DNA of 8,625 nt, taken from NCBI GenBank assembly GCA_016200125.1, contig JACQFK010000319.1, positions 1 to 8,625 of the forward strand, read 5' to 3'. The position numbers and the translations under genes were made by a program. Under the pieces are notes generated by a model. The model was given only the letters and a program-made list of their open reading frames with translations. It was not told the origin of the DNA and searched no databases. Shown one piece after another: positions 5,645 through 8,625 of this stretch. Each line of letters opens with the position of its first letter. Position 1 is the first letter of the stretch. Source of the stretch: Planctomycetota bacterium (GTDB lineage: Bacteria; Planctomycetota; MHYJ01; JACPRB01).

Positions 5645-6805
5645 ATGAGCCTGCTGCTGGTCGCGGCGCTTCTCCTTCAGGAGGACGCGCTCAAGAGCTT
5701 CGACGATCCGATGGAAGCCCAGCTCCGGATGAAGATCCCGGGCGGGGCGCTCGCGGTGGCGAAGGACGGGCGGCTGGTCTACGCAAAGGGCTTCGGGCTC
5801 GGGGACGTCGTCAACAAGGCCCCCGTCGAGCCCGCGTCGCTGTTCCGCATTGCCAGCCTCTCGAAGCCCATCACCGCGGTCGCGGTGCTCAAGCTCGCGC
5901 AGGACGGCAAGCTCGACCTCGACGCCAAGGCCTTCGCGCTGCTCGATCTCAAGCCGCCCGCCGACGCGACGGTCGATCCCCGCCTGGCGGACATCACGGT
6001 GCGGCAGTTGCTCCAGCATTTGGGCGGCTGGAACCGGGACAAGAGCGGCGATCCCATGTTCATGGCGTCCCAGATCTCGGGCGCGCTGGGGGTGCCGTCG
6101 CCGCCCACGTCGCTCCACATCATCCGCTACATGATGGGCCGTCCGCTCGACGTCGATCCGGGCAGCCGCTTCGCCTACTCGAACTTCGGATACTGCGTGC
6201 TGGGCCGGATCATCGAGCAGCTCAGCGGCGAGACCTACGAGCATTACGTCAAGAAGGCGGTGCTCGCCCCGATGGGCATCACGCGGATGACGCTGGGCCG
6301 CTCGCTCCGGGAGAACCGGGAGAAGGACGAGGTCACCTATTATCCGGGATCGGCAAAGCCCGCCAAGCCGGTCTTCGACAGCCTGGAGGGGAGGGACGTG
6401 CCGACTCCCTACGGCAGTTTCTGCCTCGAGGCGATGGATTCCCACGGAGGCTGGCTGGCGTCGGCGATCGATCTCGTGCGCTTCGCGTCGTCGATCGACA
6501 AGGTCCTCAACGAGAAGAGCCGCGAGATGATGTTCGCGAAGCCGGGGAACGCGGGCAACGCGCCGGTCTACTACGGCCTCGGCTGGATGATCCGCCCCGT
6601 CGGCGCCGAGGGGAAGATGAACACCTGGCACACCGGGGCGCTGCCCGGCACGAGCACGCTGCTCGTGCGGCGCCACGACGGGCTCGTCTGGGCGGCGCTG
6701 TTCAACGAGCGGCTGAAGGACGAGAAGCTGGATCCCGCGCTGCACCGGGCGGCGGACGCGGTCAAGGAGTGGCCGGCGGGCGATCTCTTCGAGAAGTATC
6801 GCTGA
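5645..6805 (+). CDS. Serine beta-lactamase-family hydrolase (PF00144), probably exported
   Basis: The 386-residue protein carries the three active-site motifs of the class C beta-lactamase / low-molecular-weight PBP / EstB family: S71-L-S-K74 (in RIASLSKPITA), Y178-S-N180 (in FAYSNFGY) and H329-T-G331 (in WHTGALPG). His in place of Lys in the last motif is usual for esterase or peptidase members rather than true cephalosporinases, so antibiotic resistance is not implied. The N-terminus MSLLLVAALLL is hydrophobic like a signal sequence, but has no basic n-region and no clear A-x-A cleavage site. It starts 2 bases after the asparaginase stop with no good Shine-Dalgarno, so it is probably coupled to it; the frame stays open far upstream but only as overlap with that gene. 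Likely roles are D-amino-acid peptide, ester or amide hydrolysis in the cell envelope; the substrate is unknown. Confidence 0.88.
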   Translation: MSLLLVAALLLQEDALKSFDDPMEAQLRMKIPGGALAVAKDGRLVYAKGFGLGDVVNKAPVEPASLFRIASLSKPITAVAVLKLAQDGKLDLDAKAFALLDLKPPADATVDPRLADITVRQLLQHLGGWNRDKSGDPMFMASQISGALGVPSPPTSLHIIRYMMGRPLDVDPGSRFAYSNFGYCVLGRIIEQLSGETYEHYVKKAVLAPMGITRMTLGRSLRENREKDEVTYYPGSAKPAKPVFDSLEGRDVPTPYGSFCLEAMDSHGGWLASAIDLVRFASSIDKVLNEKSREMMFAKPGNAGNAPVYYGLGWMIRPVGAEGKMNTWHTGALPGTSTLLVRRHDGLVWAALFNERLKDEKLDPALHRAADAVKEWPAGDLFEKYR

Positions 6806-6816
6806 TTACTTCTTGG
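6789..6816. terminator. Palindrome over the convergent stop codons, possible bidirectional terminator
   Basis: AGAAGTA (6792-6798) and TACTTCT (6807-6813) form a perfect 7-bp inverted repeat with an 8-base loop. The stem extends to 10 pairs (6789-6798 with 6807-6816) if a C-G and two G-U pairs are counted. The stop of the plus-strand hydrolase (6803-6805) and of the minus-strand transglutaminase (6806-6808) lie in the loop and inner stem. The stem is AT-rich for this genome and no U-run follows on either strand, so an intrinsic terminator is uncertain. Confidence 0.3.
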
Positions 6817-8625
6817 CCGGCGCAAGCTTGGTCAACCGTTCCAGGATGTCGTCGATCCGCCGCCGCTCTTCCGGCGCCGGCGGGGTTCCCCGGAAGCGCG
6901 CCTCGCAGTACTTCTCCGTGAGGAACGTGATCCCCTCCTCGGGGATGGACGCCTTCACCTGGACGGCGAACTCCCGCGCGGTGAGCGCGGGATGCTTGCG
7001 GATGCCCAGCTTCGTGAGGATCCAGAGGAAGTCGCGGTAGAAATCGACCGGAGTCGGCTCGCGGAAGCCCGCGACCAGCTGGCGCAGCCGGTTCTTTCGG
7101 CTCCGGGGGAGCAGGGAATACGTCACCGCCGAGGCGAGCACGAGCCCGACGAGGATCGCCGCCGTCAGCGGCGACGCGATCGCGCGAGCGACGGAGATCA
7201 GCACGCGGGCGGCCTTTCTCAATCCCTCCCCGAGCGCCAGGCTCTGGACGCTGGGATCGAAATCCGTGATGAAGGAGTCCCAGCGCTTGGGGGGACCTTT
7301 GTCGTCCTTCTTCTTGTCCTCGACCGAGGCGACGGGCGCGCCTTCGGGCGTCAGGGGGATGTCGGGGATCGCCCCGGGGGTCGCATCGTACACGCGCCAG
7401 CCCTGCTCGGGGCCGAACCAGACCTCGACCCAGGCGTGGGCGTCGGAGTTGCGCACCAGGTAGGAGCCGTCCTCCTCGGGGTCGTGGAGCTGGAAGCCGG
7501 TGGCGACCCGCGCGGGGACGCCGCTGGCCCGGCACATCAGCGCGAGCGCCGAGGCGAAATGGGCGCAGTAGCCGGTCCGGGTCTCGAGGAAGTGCTCCAC
7601 GGGATCCTTGCCCAGGACGGGGACGAAGGGGTCGAGCTTGTACGTGAAGCCCTGGTGGGTGAGCCAGTGCACCAGGCGGCTCGCACGCAGGTTCCGGCCC
7701 TCGTCGAGGGAATCGGTGACCCGGCGCGCCAGCATGCGGAGCAGCGTGAGCCCGGGCGGAAGCTGGAGATAGCGCTCGGGGATCGGCGCCTTGGACGTCG
7801 CCGACGGCAGCTGCGGCGGCATGAGCGCGCTTTCCACGTCGTACTCGAAGACCCCGCGGGGCGGAACGGGGTAGAAGAGGACGCCCGCGGGATCATAGCG
7901 GGCCTCCGGCCACTTCACCCGGATCGGGTCGGCGAGCGAGAAGCTCAGGTCCTCGGAGAGGGCGACGGTCTGGATGTGCTGGCGCACGATCTTGCGGCCC
8001 TGGGGGACGCTGCGCTCGAGCTCGGTCCAGCCGTCGAGGCGGAGGTCGTCGCCGTCGCGCTTGGTGAGCTTCTTGAAGTCGGTGCGCCACTCGCCGTTCT
8101 CGTAGGTGTCGAGGACGGCGCCGCGGATGTAGAGGGTCTGTTCGGGGGGCAGCGGCTTGTTCTGGAGGTCGCGGATGTGGATCCTCATGACGGGCGTGAA
8201 GTCGGTCTTGAGCCGGTTGAAGTTGGTGAGCTTGAGGAAGGCGGCCTGGCGGGGCATGCCGATGTGGTCGCCGGGGCCGGGCGGCTGGGGCCCTTCCTGG
8301 TTCTTGGGCTTCTCGGCCTGCTCGGGGGCGGGGGGCTTCTCCATGCGGAAGGCGCCGCGAGGGAAGACGACGAACACGACGGCGGCGATCTCGAGGGTGA
8401 GGAACAGGGTGACGAAGGCGAGCCCGACCCCGCCCTTCGAAGGTTCGCCCAGGACGCCGCACTTCAGGATCGCCGCCCGCTGGAAGGTGATGAAGAGGCA
8501 GGCGACGCTGATCAGGAGCAGCGGGACGAAGGTCGGCGGCTGGACGAAGGAGCCGGAGATCATGAAGAGCGAGAGCTCGATGATCGCGAGGGTCCAGAAG
8601 TCGTACTCGGTCTTGTTGCGCGAGA
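6806..8625 (-). CDS. TgpA-like membrane transglutaminase (DUF3488 / TG core / DUF4129), 5' end missing
   Basis: The frame stays open through the right edge; the ATG at 8563 lies inside a hydrophobic segment (ELSLFMISG), so the true start and several helices are beyond the window. Numbering from that Met, helices lie at about 12-33 and 45-67, followed by a proline-rich linker and an extracytoplasmic domain with YIRGAVLDTYENGEWRTD, typical of DUF3488. The transglutaminase core has Cys333 in GYCAHFA (codon 7565-7567), His376 in DAHAWVEVW (7436-7438) and Asp393 in YDATP (7385-7387), an intact cysteine-protease-like triad. A further helix (about 462-485) precedes a cytoplasmic DUF4129-like tail with FYRDFLWILTKLGIRKHPALTAREFA. 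This is the TgpA architecture, an inner-membrane protein with a periplasmic transglutaminase domain, often beside MoxR ATPase and DUF58 genes; those would lie past the right edge. It converges with the hydrolase gene with no spacer. Confidence 0.9.
   Translation of the reverse strand, partial: SRNKTEYDFWTLAIIELSLFMISGSFVQPPTFVPLLLISVACLFITFQRAAILKCGVLGEPSKGGVGLAFVTLFLTLEIAAVVFVVFPRGAFRMEKPPAPEQAEKPKNQEGPQPPGPGDHIGMPRQAAFLKLTNFNRLKTDFTPVMRIHIRDLQNKPLPPEQTLYIRGAVLDTYENGEWRTDFKKLTKRDGDDLRLDGWTELERSVPQGRKIVRQHIQTVALSEDLSFSLADPIRVKWPEARYDPAGVLFYPVPPRGVFEYDVESALMPPQLPSATSKAPIPERYLQLPPGLTLLRMLARRVTDSLDEGRNLRASRLVHWLTHQGFTYKLDPFVPVLGKDPVEHFLETRTGYCAHFASALALMCRASGVPARVATGFQLHDPEEDGSYLVRNSDAHAWVEVWFGPEQGWRVYDATPGAIPDIPLTPEGAPVASVEDKKKDDKGPPKRWDSFITDFDPSVQSLALGEGLRKAARVLISVARAIASPLTAAILVGLVLASAVTYSLLPRSRKNRLRQLVAGFREPTPVDFYRDFLWILTKLGIRKHPALTAREFAVQVKASIPEEGITFLTEKYCEARFRGTPPAPEERRRIDDILERLTKLAPAKK

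Noticed and set aside
5672..5683. CTCCT/AGGAG inverted repeat near the start of the serine hydrolase gene
   Set aside because: The loop would be only 2 bases, and the sequence simply encodes Leu-Leu-Gln-Glu.
5645..6805. Antibiotic-resistance beta-lactamase
   Set aside because: The family is broad; the HTG third motif and the context fit an esterase or peptidase-type member better, and nothing in the neighbourhood suggests resistance or mobility.

Overview
The window is about 8.6 kb of high-GC bacterial chromosome, densely coding on both strands, with no RNA genes, mobile elements or CRISPR array that I can recognise. The gene content points to a Gram-negative, chromosomal, housekeeping-type region. 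It holds an RseP-like intramembrane protease with extra PDZ domains, a tiny conserved-looking protein, EboC-like UbiA prenyltransferases, serine hydrolases with short signal-like N-termini, and a TgpA-type transglutaminase. My best guess is a member of Planctomycetota or a nearby deep-branching phylum. It rests on general resemblance (weak Shine-Dalgarno signals, a dispersed AAATCCG-type heptamer repeat, overall gene style), not on any marker gene, and is only moderately supported.

Layout. The plus strand carries seven genes in a row from 1 to 6805. (1) The C-terminal part of a site-2 protease (RseP family, M50) runs in from the left edge. (2) Six bases later comes a 91-residue protein of unknown function. 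A 65-base gap follows, the only real intergenic space in the window, holding four tandem heptamers. (3 and 4) Two tandem paralogous UbiA-family prenyltransferases lie 3 bases apart. (5) An HPr-kinase-like P-loop protein starts on a TTG overlapping the preceding stop region by 8 bases. (6) An R. etli-type (class 3) asparaginase overlaps it by 4 bases (ATGA). (7) A serine beta-lactamase-family hydrolase starts 2 bases further on. On the minus strand, converging with no spacer, is a TgpA-like membrane transglutaminase that runs off the right edge.

How the genes may work together. Genes 3 to 7 have spacings of +3, -8, -4 and +2 bases and are almost certainly one translationally coupled operon. 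The combination of two lipid prenyltransferases, a small-molecule or protein kinase of the HprK fold, an amide hydrolase and a probably exported SxxK hydrolase matches no pathway I know, so it is the best candidate here for an undescribed system. Co-transcription is strongly suggested by the spacing; a shared biochemical role is inference. The most concrete sequence-level oddities are a block of near-identical DNA at the start of the two prenyltransferase genes, a D-to-E change in the second aspartate-rich motif of copy 2, and a palindrome centred on the two abutting stop codons at 6803-6808.
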